Assembly: GCA_036502295.1 (NCBI GenBank)
Contig: DASXYU010000004.1
Span: 1-41,563 of the forward strand
Direction: 5' to 3'
Source of the DNA: DASXYU01 sp036502295
Lineage (GTDB): Bacteria > Actinomycetota > Actinomycetes > Mycobacteriales > Jatrophihabitantaceae
DNA length: 41,563 nucleotides
The notes under the pieces are model-generated. The model saw only the letters and a list, made by a program, of their open reading frames with translations, was not told the origin of the DNA and did no database searches. Numbering within the stretch: the first letter of the stretch is position 1; every line of letters starts with the position of its first letter. A program made the translations under genes and the position numbers. Positions 1 through 7,086 of this stretch are shown here, piece after piece.

Positions 1-570
1 GTAATGCGGCACCGGGAGCCATTTGAACTGGAAGACCAGCAGCTCGTACATCAGGATGCCGACGAAGAAGACCGGGAACGAGTAGAAGAGCAGCGCTGCG
101 CTCACGGTGACGCGGTCGGTGATCTTGCCGCGCCGGAGCGCGGCGATGATTCCTAAGAGGACACCACTCACAATCCACATCACGAAGGCCGCGAGCGTGA
201 GATAGATGGTGACCGGGATTCGGGGCTTGAGGTACGTCCAGATCATCATGTTGCGCAGCGGGGAGTAGCCCAGGCAGGGCGCATCGCACTTCGTGATGAG
301 TTCGGGGTGTTGCTTGGCGTAGGACGCATCCGCCGGGAATTCGCGATTGACGAAGATGCCCTTGACGAAGGTCCAGTACTGCGTGGTGATCGGCTTGTCG
401 AGACCGAGGTAGTGCCGGTTGGCGTTGATGCCCGCTTCGGTGCAGTTCTTGCCACAGGTGAGACGAGCCGGATCGGTGGGTGTCGCATAGAAGATCAGGA
501 AGACCGTCATGCTCATCACGATGAGCATGAGCACGCAGCCGATGAGCCGCCTGACGATATACGCGAACAT
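1..570 (-). CDS. Oligopeptide/dipeptide ABC transporter permease (DppB/OppB type), partial
   Basis: The first 190 residues of a binding-protein-dependent transporter inner-membrane subunit are visible; the gene runs off the left edge. It starts at ATG 570 (MFAYIVRRLIG). A first membrane helix covers residues 9-29, then a long external loop carries the family hallmark HYLGLDKPI (about 53-61), and further helices start near 120 and 155. Two CxxxC pairs (C39/C43 and C95/C99) sit in the external loop and could form disulfides. It is the third gene of the minus-strand group permease-binding protein-permease, and lies 136 bp after the binding-protein stop with a strong hairpin between them. Family assignment is firm; the substrate (peptide, nickel or other) is not known. 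Confidence 0.9.
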   Translation of the reverse strand, partial: MFAYIVRRLIGCVLMLIVMSMTVFLIFYATPTDPARLTCGKNCTEAGINANRHYLGLDKPITTQYWTFVKGIFVNREFPADASYAKQHPELITKCDAPCLGYSPLRNMMIWTYLKPRIPVTIYLTLAAFVMWIVSGVLLGIIAALRRGKITDRVTVSAALLFYSFPVFFVGILMYELLVFQFKWLPVPHY

Positions 571-637
571 GATTTTTCCGGGTGTGAAACCCGTTATCTC
601 CCCGAGCTAGTGAGTTAGAGGCATGGTGCGCGCGAGG

Positions 638-668
638 GGGCGGGGACGTCACGATGACGTCCCCGCCC
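638..668 (-). terminator. Strong hairpin after the binding-protein gene
   Basis: A perfect 14-bp stem, GGGCGGGGACGTCA (638-651) against TGACGTCCCCGCCC (655-668), with a 3-nt loop. It lies 37 bp past the stop of the solute-binding protein gene and 68 bp before the permease start. There is no U-tract in the direction of transcription. It may therefore be a partial terminator or an mRNA-stabilising 3' structure that keeps the binding protein in excess over the permease. Confidence 0.75.
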
Positions 669-705
669 ACTGCGCTTACTTCAGTGGTGCAGTGACCTTG
701 TCAGG

Positions 706-2487
706 TCAGCTGGACACACCGATCTGACCGAGGTCCGGGTACCCGTTGGTCGAGGTGTTCTCGACGTAGTTGGTGACCTTCGAACCGTGCAGACGCGGGA
801 AGTTGGTGACATCCAGCGGGATGTAAGCAACATCCGTTGCCAGCGCCTTGTCCAGAGCGGCCCAGTCAGCGGCACGCTTGGTGGCGTCGGTCTCGGCGAA
901 CGCCGCATCGATTGCCGCGTTCGTCGTGTCGCTCTGGTAGTAGCCGTAGTCCTGACCGTTCGAGCTCTTGGACAGGTTCACACGGCTATCGAAGAGCGGA
1001 CCGATGACGGTCGAACCGCTCGGCCAGTCAGCACCCCAGCCGGCCCACGTGAGGTCGTACTTCGAGGCGTTGGCCGGGTTCTGGATCACGTCGTAGTACG
1101 TGTCCGAGAGACCCTCGAGCGTCACCTTGAAGCCAGCCTTCTCGTAGCCCGCCTTGAGAGCAGCGGCCTGCTTGTCCGTGGTCGGCGTCCCACCCGAGTA
1201 CGTCAGGTGGATCGGGTACGGAATCGTGACGCCGGCCTGCTGGAGCAGAGCCTTCGCCTTCGCCGGGTCACCGGAGTCCGGAGTGCCCGGGAACGCCTCG
1301 AACTTCTGGTAGCCACCGGCAGCACCGAGGGCCGGGTTGATCAGACCTGTTGCGGGCGACGCGACAGAGGATCCACCCTCAGCCGTGATGTAGCCGGTTC
1401 GGTCTGTTGCGATGGCGAGAGCCTGGCGGACCAGCGGATCCTTCAGGGTCTTGAAGTTCGGGACCAGGTAGTCGTTGAACGGCGAGGGGCCGTCCGTGAA
1501 CCGGTCCTTCTGAGCCGCAGCACGGGCGAGGTACGCCGGCGGAGCGACACGGTCGGTGACGAGAGCCTGATCGTCGCCGGAGTCAGCCAGGAGGCGGTCG
1601 AAGACCGTCTCGGTCGGCATGTTCGGCAGGAAGACGATCTTGTCCGGAAGCGCGTTGCGCACGCCCGGCTCGTCGGTCGACGGGTCGTAGTTCGTGTTGC
1701 GGACGAAGGTGCCGCCCTGACCGTCGACCCAAGTTCCCTGCAGTTCGTACGGGCCGTCCGAGAAGACCGAGAAGTTGGACTTATCGCCCTTGTCTTCACT
1801 CTTCTTGTACGGCGCGAACTCCTGCAGCGCTCCGGAGACCGCGTAGTTGAAGTCACCGACGGCGATCTTCAGGTGGAAGGTGATCGTGTTGCCGGAGCAG
1901 ACGACCGCCTTGTCGAAGTCGGCCTGGCCCACGTTGGTGTAGGGACCGTGGTATGCGGTGGAGAAGTCACCGGTCGCCGAGGGGATGTCCAGGTACTGCA
2001 GCGCGTAGGTGGGGCCGCCAGTGATGACGTCCTGCGCGAAGCCACGCGAAACGCCGTACTTGACGTCGTCGCACGTGATCGCACTGCCGTCCTGCCACTT
2101 GACGCCGTCCTTCAGCGTGAACGACCAGGTCTTGCCACCATCCGTGGCGGTGCCCGTGTCGGTTGCCAGGTCGGGGACAAGCTTGTTGTCGCCCGAGAGC
2201 TGGGTCAGGGTGCGGTAGAACAGACGCGAGGCGTTGGCCAGATCGCGACCGATGTACATCCGCTGCGGATCCCAGTGCTCGACGTTACGAGTACCGGTCG
2301 AGTAATAGAGCGTGCCGCCCGTCGCGGCGTTGGTGGCGCTACTGCTCGCTGACGTTGAGCCGCCGCTGGTGGTACTGCCGGTGGGCTCGTTGCTGCCGCC
2401 GCCGCTTGATGAGCATGCAGCAACCGTGGCGAGAGCAATGGCTCCACCAAGCGTCGCGAGAGCGAGGCGCTTGCTGATCTTGGCCAT
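706..2487 (-). CDS. ABC transporter substrate-binding lipoprotein, family 5
   Basis: A 593-residue extracytoplasmic peptide-type binding protein. The chosen ATG at 2487 (MAKISKRLAL) has an AGGAAGG ribosome site just upstream; an earlier in-frame ATG at 2520 has no such support. The N terminus is a lipoprotein signal with lipobox VAAC and C25 as the lipidated residue, followed by a Ser/Gly/Thr-rich linker to about residue 56. The mature part has the SBP_bac_5 pattern: WDPQRMY near 72, a WSFTLKDGVKWQDG stretch, LVRQALAIATDR and a late YDLTWAGWGADW. The binding protein is flanked by two permeases of the same family on the same strand. No ATPase genes (DppD/DppF) are seen, so they must lie elsewhere or beyond the left edge. 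Ligand unknown. Confidence 0.93.
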   Translation of the reverse strand: MAKISKRLALATLGGAIALATVAACSSSGGGSNEPTGSTTSGGSTSASSSATNAATGGTLYYSTGTRNVEHWDPQRMYIGRDLANASRLFYRTLTQLSGDNKLVPDLATDTGTATDGGKTWSFTLKDGVKWQDGSAITCDDVKYGVSRGFAQDVITGGPTYALQYLDIPSATGDFSTAYHGPYTNVGQADFDKAVVCSGNTITFHLKIAVGDFNYAVSGALQEFAPYKKSEDKGDKSNFSVFSDGPYELQGTWVDGQGGTFVRNTNYDPSTDEPGVRNALPDKIVFLPNMPTETVFDRLLADSGDDQALVTDRVAPPAYLARAAAQKDRFTDGPSPFNDYLVPNFKTLKDPLVRQALAIATDRTGYITAEGGSSVASPATGLINPALGAAGGYQKFEAFPGTPDSGDPAKAKALLQQAGVTIPYPIHLTYSGGTPTTDKQAAALKAGYEKAGFKVTLEGLSDTYYDVIQNPANASKYDLTWAGWGADWPSGSTVIGPLFDSRVNLSKSSNGQDYGYYQSDTTNAAIDAAFAETDATKRAADWAALDKALATDVAYIPLDVTNFPRLHGSKVTNYVENTSTNGYPDLGQIGVSS

Positions 2488-2541
2488 GCAACCTTCCTCT
2501 TCCTTCTGGCGCCGCCCCATGCTTGGGGGTGAGGCGCACCA

Positions 2542-2566
2542 TCTGTGGAACGGGGCGTTCCACAGA
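2542..2566 (-). terminator. Hairpin between permease and binding-protein genes
   Basis: An 11-bp perfect stem, TCTGTGGAACG (2542-2552) against CGTTCCACAGA (2556-2566), with a 3-nt loop. It begins 4 bp past the TAA stop of the upstream permease gene and ends 54 bp before the binding-protein ATG. Together with the hairpin at 638-668 it brackets the binding-protein cistron on both sides. There is no U-tract, so an RNA-processing or stability element is as likely as a terminator. Confidence 0.6.
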
Positions 2567-2570
2567 GCTT

Positions 2571-3587
2571 TTAGCGACCCGTCTTCGGGTCAAGAGCATC
2601 GCGCAATCCGTCGCCGAGCAGGTTGAAGCTCAACACGACGAGGACGAGCACGACGCCCGGCAGGAAAAAATAGACTGGATCGGGGATGTACCACGACACC
2701 GAGTCGTTGAGGATGTTTCCGAGACTCGGGGTCGGCGGCTGGATGCCGACGCCGAGGAACGAGAGCGCTGCCTCGGTTCCGATGAGCAGGGGGAAGTTCA
2801 ACGAGACGAAAACGATGACCGGCGCCCACAGGTTCGGCATCAGTTCCTTGAACCAGATGCGACGACGTGTTGCGCCGAGGCTCCGCGCCGCTTCGACGAA
2901 TTCGCGATTACGCAGGCTCAACACCTGTCCGCGCACGATTCGGGCTAGCGACGGCCAACCGAAGACGCTCAGCACAAGGATCAGGTAGACGGCGCTCACG
3001 GGAAGCGAACCCGGGTCGTCACCGAGAATCGAGGCGATGCGCTGCTTGAGCACCGAGGAGAGCGCCAGCAGCATCAGCGTCTGCGGGAAGGCGAGGAGCA
3101 GATCCATGAACCGACCGAGCCAGAAGTCTGTCTTGCCGCCCATGTAGCCGGCGATGATGCCGATGACCAGGCCCACCACGGTCGCAAGGATCACCGCCGT
3201 TCCGGCGATCATCATCGAGAAGCTGATACCGAGCACGACGCGGGCGAAGACGTCCCAACCGGTCTGCGGCACGATGCCGAACCAATGGCTCCACGAGATG
3301 CCACCATGCGGCCCGGGCGTCTCGCCGAAGCCGGTGAGCAGTTCCGGGTGTAGCGAGTACGGATCGACAACGCCGAAACTCTCCAGAATCGGCGCGGCGA
3401 TGGCGAGAAGGATGAAGAAGATGACGAGGCAGAAGGCGACGAAGCTGACCTTGTCGCGACGCAACCGGCGCCAGGCGAGCTGCCGTGGTGAAAGACCCGC
3501 GATCTCCGCCGAAGTCTGCTCCCCGTCGAGACCACCATCGGCGACCGACGCGGTCTCGAGCTGGAGCTCACTAAGTGGTGCGGACAT
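2571..3587 (-). CDS. Oligopeptide/dipeptide ABC transporter permease (DppC/OppC type)
   Basis: A 338-residue inner-membrane subunit. The start at ATG 3587 (MSAPLSELQL) is preceded by GGAG; the open frame continues upstream to 3734 but that part reads as non-coding. The family's N-terminal LAWRRLRRDK stretch leads into the first helix (VSFVAFCLVIFFILLAIAAP). The EAA loop that contacts the ATPase is visible as EAARSLGATRRRIWFKELMP. It is first in the permease-binding protein-permease operon, so the promoter should lie in 3588-3879. Finding the C-type permease ahead of the binding protein and the B-type permease is a less common order. Confidence 0.92.
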   Translation of the reverse strand: MSAPLSELQLETASVADGGLDGEQTSAEIAGLSPRQLAWRRLRRDKVSFVAFCLVIFFILLAIAAPILESFGVVDPYSLHPELLTGFGETPGPHGGISWSHWFGIVPQTGWDVFARVVLGISFSMMIAGTAVILATVVGLVIGIIAGYMGGKTDFWLGRFMDLLLAFPQTLMLLALSSVLKQRIASILGDDPGSLPVSAVYLILVLSVFGWPSLARIVRGQVLSLRNREFVEAARSLGATRRRIWFKELMPNLWAPVIVFVSLNFPLLIGTEAALSFLGVGIQPPTPSLGNILNDSVSWYIPDPVYFFLPGVVLVLVVLSFNLLGDGLRDALDPKTGR

Positions 3588-3879
3588 GCGGGCGAGTCTC
3601 TCCTTTTCCCGGTGGGTTCTCCACCGGCGTACACGCTCGGGCTGACGGGGTCTGTCGCAACGAGCATTTGTGCGGCAAATCCCGGCAGACGCTGGAAATT
3701 CCCGGTGCACAGCACAGAAGAGCAGGAATACCACTGTTCGGGGGCGCTTAACCTGCGCTTCTTCGCTATGCGCGATAAACCCTAGACACGAGTGGTAACG
3801 GATGTGTTACCGGAGGCGGTTGTTGTCTAACCGTTACCGACGGGTAGCGACGCTCCGTCACAAATTCGGCGAGAAAGAA
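3588..3879 (-). promoter_or_regulatory. Upstream region of the peptide transporter operon with inverted repeats
   Basis: A 292-bp gap between the transporter operon and the end of the omega-amidase gene, with no credible gene. It holds two inverted repeats: GGTAAC-N6-GTTACC (3795-3812) and CGGTT-N7-AACCG (3818-3834). A further CCGTTACCG (3832-3840) repeats the core of the first. They sit about 210-250 bp upstream of the first permease start, so they could be operators for a distant promoter. The regulator is unknown. Confidence 0.35.
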
Positions 3880-4644
3880 TCAGCGCCGGTCCGCTAAAAA
3901 TGGGAACTTCACGCGGGTCTGGGCTACCAGTTCGGGACTCACGTCGCCCAGGACGATGTCCTGCGCGCTCTCAGCCGATTCTCCGATGACGGCCCCGAGC
4001 GGGTCGATGATCGCCGAATCACCCGTGTGCGCGACCCCGTGGCCGTCCTCCCCGACACGGTTGACGCCGACGACATATGCCTGGTTCTCGATGGCGCGGG
4101 CACGCAACAATGCCTTCCAATGCTCCCGGCGGCGTTCGGGCCAGTTGGCGGGCACGACGAAGAGGTCGGTCCGCTCGGCCAGCTGCCAGAACTCGTCGGC
4201 GAAACGCAGGTCGTAACAGACGAAGAGCGAGACCCGGAGGTCATCGACCTGCGCGGTGCAGAAATCCGTGCCGGCGGCGTAATGCTCGTCCTCGCGGCCA
4301 TAGCTGAACGGGTGGATCTTGGCGTAACGGGCGCACACTGTGCCGTCCGGCGCCGCGAGAACCGCGTTGTTGCGATACCGGCCGTCGCTGCCCTGCTGGG
4401 CGATGGAAGCCAGCAGGTACGCATCGTGCGTCCTCGCCTGCTCGAGCAGGAACTGCTCGGACGGTCCACCCTCGGGTTCGGCGATCTTCTCGGGTTCCAT
4501 TGAGAAGCCGGTGGCGAACATCTCGCTGAGGATGATCAGCCGCGCGCCGCCGGCTGCGGCCGTCGCGATGAGCGGGCTCACGTGGGCATGCGTCGCGGGC
4601 GCGTCCTCCCAGACGATGTCGTGCTGAATCGCCGCGACTCTCAC
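3880..4644 (-). CDS. Carbon-nitrogen hydrolase, probable omega-amidase (NIT2/YafV type)
   Basis: A 254-residue nitrilase-superfamily enzyme starting at GTG 4644. The Glu-Lys-Cys triad is visible: E41 in ILSEMFATGFS, K109 in YAKIHPFSYG and C143 in FVCYDLRFADEFW. The TGFS and CYDLRF signatures resemble omega-amidases, which hydrolyse alpha-ketoglutaramate or alpha-ketosuccinamate to the 2-oxo acid and ammonia. It starts only 8 bp after the stop of an aminotransferase of the glutamine transaminase K/methionine aminotransferase type on the same strand. That supports a coupled pathway in which the amidase removes the transamination by-product. Superfamily firm; exact substrate inferred from context. 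Confidence 0.85.
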   Translation of the reverse strand: MRVAAIQHDIVWEDAPATHAHVSPLIATAAAGGARLIILSEMFATGFSMEPEKIAEPEGGPSEQFLLEQARTHDAYLLASIAQQGSDGRYRNNAVLAAPDGTVCARYAKIHPFSYGREDEHYAAGTDFCTAQVDDLRVSLFVCYDLRFADEFWQLAERTDLFVVPANWPERRREHWKALLRARAIENQAYVVGVNRVGEDGHGVAHTGDSAIIDPLGAVIGESAESAQDIVLGDVSPELVAQTRVKFPFLADRR

Positions 4645-4652
4645 CGCATCGT

Positions 4653-5810
4653 CTACTTCGCGTCGCGAAGCCGGTCGACGGCCTGCTGAAGGACGTCCGG
4701 GCGCTTGCAGAAGGCGAAGCGCACGAACGTGTCGCCGACGCTGCTGTCGTAGAAGCTCAGCATCGGAATCGTCACCACGCCCGCACGGGCGGGCAGTGCG
4801 CGGGCGAACTCCAGGGCATCGGACTTGACGTCGACGACGGTGAAGTAGGTCGCCTGCGGCCGGATCACGTCGTAGCCGAGGACGGCGAGGCCGTCGCAGA
4901 GGACGTCACGCTGCGCCTGCAACTGGCGGCGGGTCTCATCGAGATCGCCGGCGAGCCCCTTCGCCAGGGCGACCTGGAACGGGTGCCCGCTCGCGAAGGA
5001 GAGGTGCTGCTTGACTCCGAGGACGGCGCTGGCGAGTGGCTTGGGGGCACACGCCCAGCCGACCTTCCACCCGGTGACACTGAAGGTCTTGCCGGCGCTG
5101 CTGAGCTTGATCGTCCTCGCGTGCATGCCGGGGTGCGTCGCGATGGGCGTATGCGTGAGTCCGTCGAAGACGAGGTGCTCATAGACCTCGTCGCTGAGCA
5201 CGATGAGGTCGTGTCTGATCGCGACGTCGGCGACCGCCTGTAGTTCTTCGCGGGTGAAGACCTTGCCTGTGGGGTTGTGCGGCGAGTTCAAGAGGATCAG
5301 CTTGGTGCGTGGCGTGACCGCGGCTTCGAGTTCGGCCGGGTCGAGCGACCAACCGGAGGGGTCCGTGCCGTCCCTGTGCAGCGTCACCGCGACGCGCCTC
5401 GCGCCCGAGAGACCGATGCCCGCGGCGTAGACGTCGAAGTAGGGCTCGAAGACGATGACCTCGTCCCCTGTTTCGGTGAGTGCGAGCAGCGCGGCGGCGA
5501 GCCCTTCGGTTGCCCCCGTGGTGACGACGATCTCGCTGCTCGGGTCGTAGTCGAGGTCGTAGTACTTCTTCTCGTGCGCGGCGATCGCCTCGCGCAGTGG
5601 CAGGATGCCGACTGATGGCGGGTACTGGTTGTGCCCGCCGCGGATCGCCTCCGCCGCCGCGTCGAGCACGGCCTGCGGGCCGTCGTAATCCGGAAAGCCC
5701 TGCCCGAGGTTGATGCTGCCGGTGCTCATCGCGAGGCCGGTCATCTCCGCGAAGATCGACGTCTCGAACTCACGCATCCGCTCGACGAGATGGTTCGGCT
5801 GCTGACTCAC
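4653..5810 (-). CDS. PLP-dependent class I aminotransferase (glutamine/methionine/kynurenine type)
   Basis: 385 residues, fold type I. Visible landmarks are NLGQGFPDYDGP (34-45), Y124 in FEPYFDVY, NSPHNPTG (175-182), D207/Y210 in SDEVYEHL, the Schiff-base K241 in SSAGKTFSVTGWK, and R364 in FVRFAFCKR for the substrate carboxylate. NLGQGFPDY and the SFYDSS motif near 352 fit the subgroup of kynurenine aminotransferase/glutamine transaminase K and bacterial MtnE-type enzymes. It is the first gene of a two-gene unit with the omega-amidase. A glutamine-dependent transamination followed by amidase hydrolysis would make the reaction irreversible. The amino-acceptor (for example ketomethylthiobutyrate) is inferred. 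Confidence 0.87.
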   Translation of the reverse strand: MSQQPNHLVERMREFETSIFAEMTGLAMSTGSINLGQGFPDYDGPQAVLDAAAEAIRGGHNQYPPSVGILPLREAIAAHEKKYYDLDYDPSSEIVVTTGATEGLAAALLALTETGDEVIVFEPYFDVYAAGIGLSGARRVAVTLHRDGTDPSGWSLDPAELEAAVTPRTKLILLNSPHNPTGKVFTREELQAVADVAIRHDLIVLSDEVYEHLVFDGLTHTPIATHPGMHARTIKLSSAGKTFSVTGWKVGWACAPKPLASAVLGVKQHLSFASGHPFQVALAKGLAGDLDETRRQLQAQRDVLCDGLAVLGYDVIRPQATYFTVVDVKSDALEFARALPARAGVVTIPMLSFYDSSVGDTFVRFAFCKRPDVLQQAVDRLRDAK

Positions 5811-5838
5811 CGCCCCATCCTCCCACCCCTACGTCCCC

Positions 5839-5899
5839 TCCTTGTGTTGCGTAGGGCCGCTGCGAGCGCCGAATAGCGGCCCTGGGCAACACAAAGTCG
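5839..5899. repeat. Palindromic repeat unit 1, left of the DUF559 gene
   Basis: A 61-bp unit with a long imperfect stem-loop. The left arm 5842-5861 (TTGTGTTGCGTAGGGCCGCT) pairs with the right arm 5875-5894 at 18 of 20 positions, around a 13-nt loop. It matches unit 3 (7020-7080) at 59 of 61 positions. It lies 29 bp upstream of the aminotransferase start, between that gene and the divergent DUF559 gene. Confidence 0.9.
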
Positions 5900-5962
5900 C
5901 GTCCTTGTGTGCCGCAGGGCCGCCAATCGACGCGGATTACAGCCACCAGCAACACAAGGACG
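5900..5962. repeat. Palindromic repeat unit 2, divergent relative of units 1 and 3
   Basis: It directly abuts unit 1. The ends form a perfect 11-bp inverted repeat, CGTCCTTGTGT (5900-5910) and ACACAAGGACG (5952-5962), around 41 nt. The left part (GTCCTTGTGTGCCG, then CAGGGCCGC) follows the left part of unit 3 closely, but the interior differs. It ends 97 bp before the DUF559 start. Confidence 0.8.
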
Positions 5963-6040
5963 GGTCGGCGTGCAGCGCGACCATCCACAAGGCGCGTGTC
6001 GTCCACAATGGCGCTGGGCCGTAGTGCATCGGCGCGCTGG

Positions 6041-6059
6041 CTAAGTCAGCCTCACCTGC
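6041..6059. promoter_or_regulatory. Iron-box-like sequence next to the DUF559 start codon
   Basis: CTAAGTCAGCCTCACCTGC lies immediately before ATG 6060. It matches the actinobacterial iron-regulator (IdeR/DmdR) consensus TWAGGTWAGSCTWACCTWA at 13 of 19 positions, best in the right half (AGCCTnACCT). The match is imperfect and could be chance. Bound protein here would overlap the transcription start of a leaderless or short-leader mRNA. Confidence 0.2.
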
Positions 6060-7010
6060 ATGAGCACCAGCCCGACCTCGCCAACCTTCCCAATCGTCAC
6101 CAGCAGCTCCAGCAGCCTCAGCAGCTCGGCACTGAAGCACGCCGTCAGCACCGGAAGGCTCGTACGCCTGCGACGTGGCCTTTACGTCCCTGCCGATATC
6201 TGGGACGAGGACGACAGCAACCCCGACGCCCTACGCAAGCGGCATTGCCTTCGCGCCCATGCGGCGACGCTTGCAATGCGCAACGCATTCGCCAGTCACC
6301 ATTCGGCGGCGGCACTGGCGGGGCTGCCCCTTTGGCGTCCGCTGCCGGAGACGCCATGCATCACGTTGCCGCGACGCAGCCAGTCGGTCGGTCCCGACTT
6401 CCACCTGCATCGAGCTCTCGCGCCCGCACGGCACATTCAGCAAGGCGGCGGCATCCGAGCGCTTTCCATCGCCCGCACCGTCCTCGACATTGCGCGCGAG
6501 CACGGACTACGCGATGCAGTGGTCGCCGGCGACTACGCGCTCGCCCAGCGGCTGACGACAGTCGAAGAGTTGCGGCGCGTATCGGAGGAGTGCTTCAAGT
6601 TCCCTGGGATCCGCAGAGCCCGGCATGTGATCACGCTGCTGGACCAGACATCCGAGTCTCCGCTTGAATCGGTCAGCCGGCTCGTCCTGAACCGCCTGCC
6701 GTTTCCGAAGCCTCAGCCCCAGGTCGTCATTCGCGACCGGACAGACCTCTTCATCGGCCGAGTCGACTTCTACTGGGACGAACTCGGCATCGTCGGTGAA
6801 GCTGACGGACGGTCGAAATACACCGATCCCGAGGTGCTGTGGCGAGAGAAGCGGCGGCAGGACGAATTGATGAGGACGGGGCTGATCGTCGTCCGCTGGA
6901 CCGCGGTCGATCTGAACGATCCGTCTGCGCTGCTACGCCGACTGCGCGAAGCCGAGGCTCGCGCAATGCTTCGCGCTCCGGGCGAACGACAGTGGCGTGC
7001 CATGACGTAA
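6060..7010 (+). CDS. AbiEi-type N-terminal domain plus DUF559/Vsr-like endonuclease-fold protein
   Basis: 316 residues. The N-terminal part has the short helix-turn-wing of AbiEi antitoxin-like proteins (about residues 20-44, ending RLRRGLYVPADIW), followed by the SHHSAAALAGLPLW segment typical of that family. The C terminus (about 202-300) looks like the DUF559/Vsr-like restriction-endonuclease fold: SPLES near 203, then GRVDFYW, GIVGEADGRSKY, a WREKRRQDEL helix and the strand GLIVVRWT. The acidic residues in VDF and GEADG are candidate metal ligands. It stands alone between the aminotransferase and typA, framed by palindromic repeats. Such proteins are common orphan paralogues in actinobacteria with no settled role. 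No partner toxin gene (AbiEii) is adjacent. Confidence 0.8.
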   Translation: MSTSPTSPTFPIVTSSSSSLSSSALKHAVSTGRLVRLRRGLYVPADIWDEDDSNPDALRKRHCLRAHAATLAMRNAFASHHSAAALAGLPLWRPLPETPCITLPRRSQSVGPDFHLHRALAPARHIQQGGGIRALSIARTVLDIAREHGLRDAVVAGDYALAQRLTTVEELRRVSEECFKFPGIRRARHVITLLDQTSESPLESVSRLVLNRLPFPKPQPQVVIRDRTDLFIGRVDFYWDELGIVGEADGRSKYTDPEVLWREKRRQDELMRTGLIVVRWTAVDLNDPSALLRRLREAEARAMLRAPGERQWRAMT

Positions 7011-7019
7011 CCACGTCCG

Positions 7020-7080
7020 TCCTTGTGTGCCGTAGGGCCGCTGCGAGCGCCGAATAGCGGCCCTGGGCAACACAAAGTCG
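7020..7080. repeat. Palindromic repeat unit 3, right of the DUF559 gene
   Basis: A 61-bp copy of unit 1 with 2 mismatches, both in the left arm. Arms at 7023-7042 and 7056-7075 surround the same 13-nt loop as in unit 1. It starts 10 bp after the DUF559 stop and ends 6 bp from the typA stop. Its hairpin could thus also end transcription of both converging genes. Confidence 0.9.
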
Positions 7081-7086
7081 GGAGGG

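Larger units (their letters stand above)
5839..7080. mobile_element. Candidate repeat-bounded unit carrying an AbiEi/DUF559 gene
   Basis: One gene (6060-7010) lies between near-identical 61-bp palindromic repeats (units 1 and 3, direct orientation, 2 mismatches), with a third relative at its left. The arrangement resembles REP elements flanking a RAYT transposase, but the protein has a nuclease-like C terminus instead of a transposase. Mobility is a hypothesis; no target duplication was identified with confidence. Confidence 0.35.

Noticed and set aside
787..2352. 521-codon plus-strand open frame
   Set aside because: It lies wholly antisense to the substrate-binding protein gene; its Arg/Val-rich product has no domain pattern and results from high GC3 on the real strand.
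5839..5962. CRISPR-like repeats
   Set aside because: Only two or three units, palindromic, directly abutting or 1 kb apart, with no regular spacers and no cas genes.
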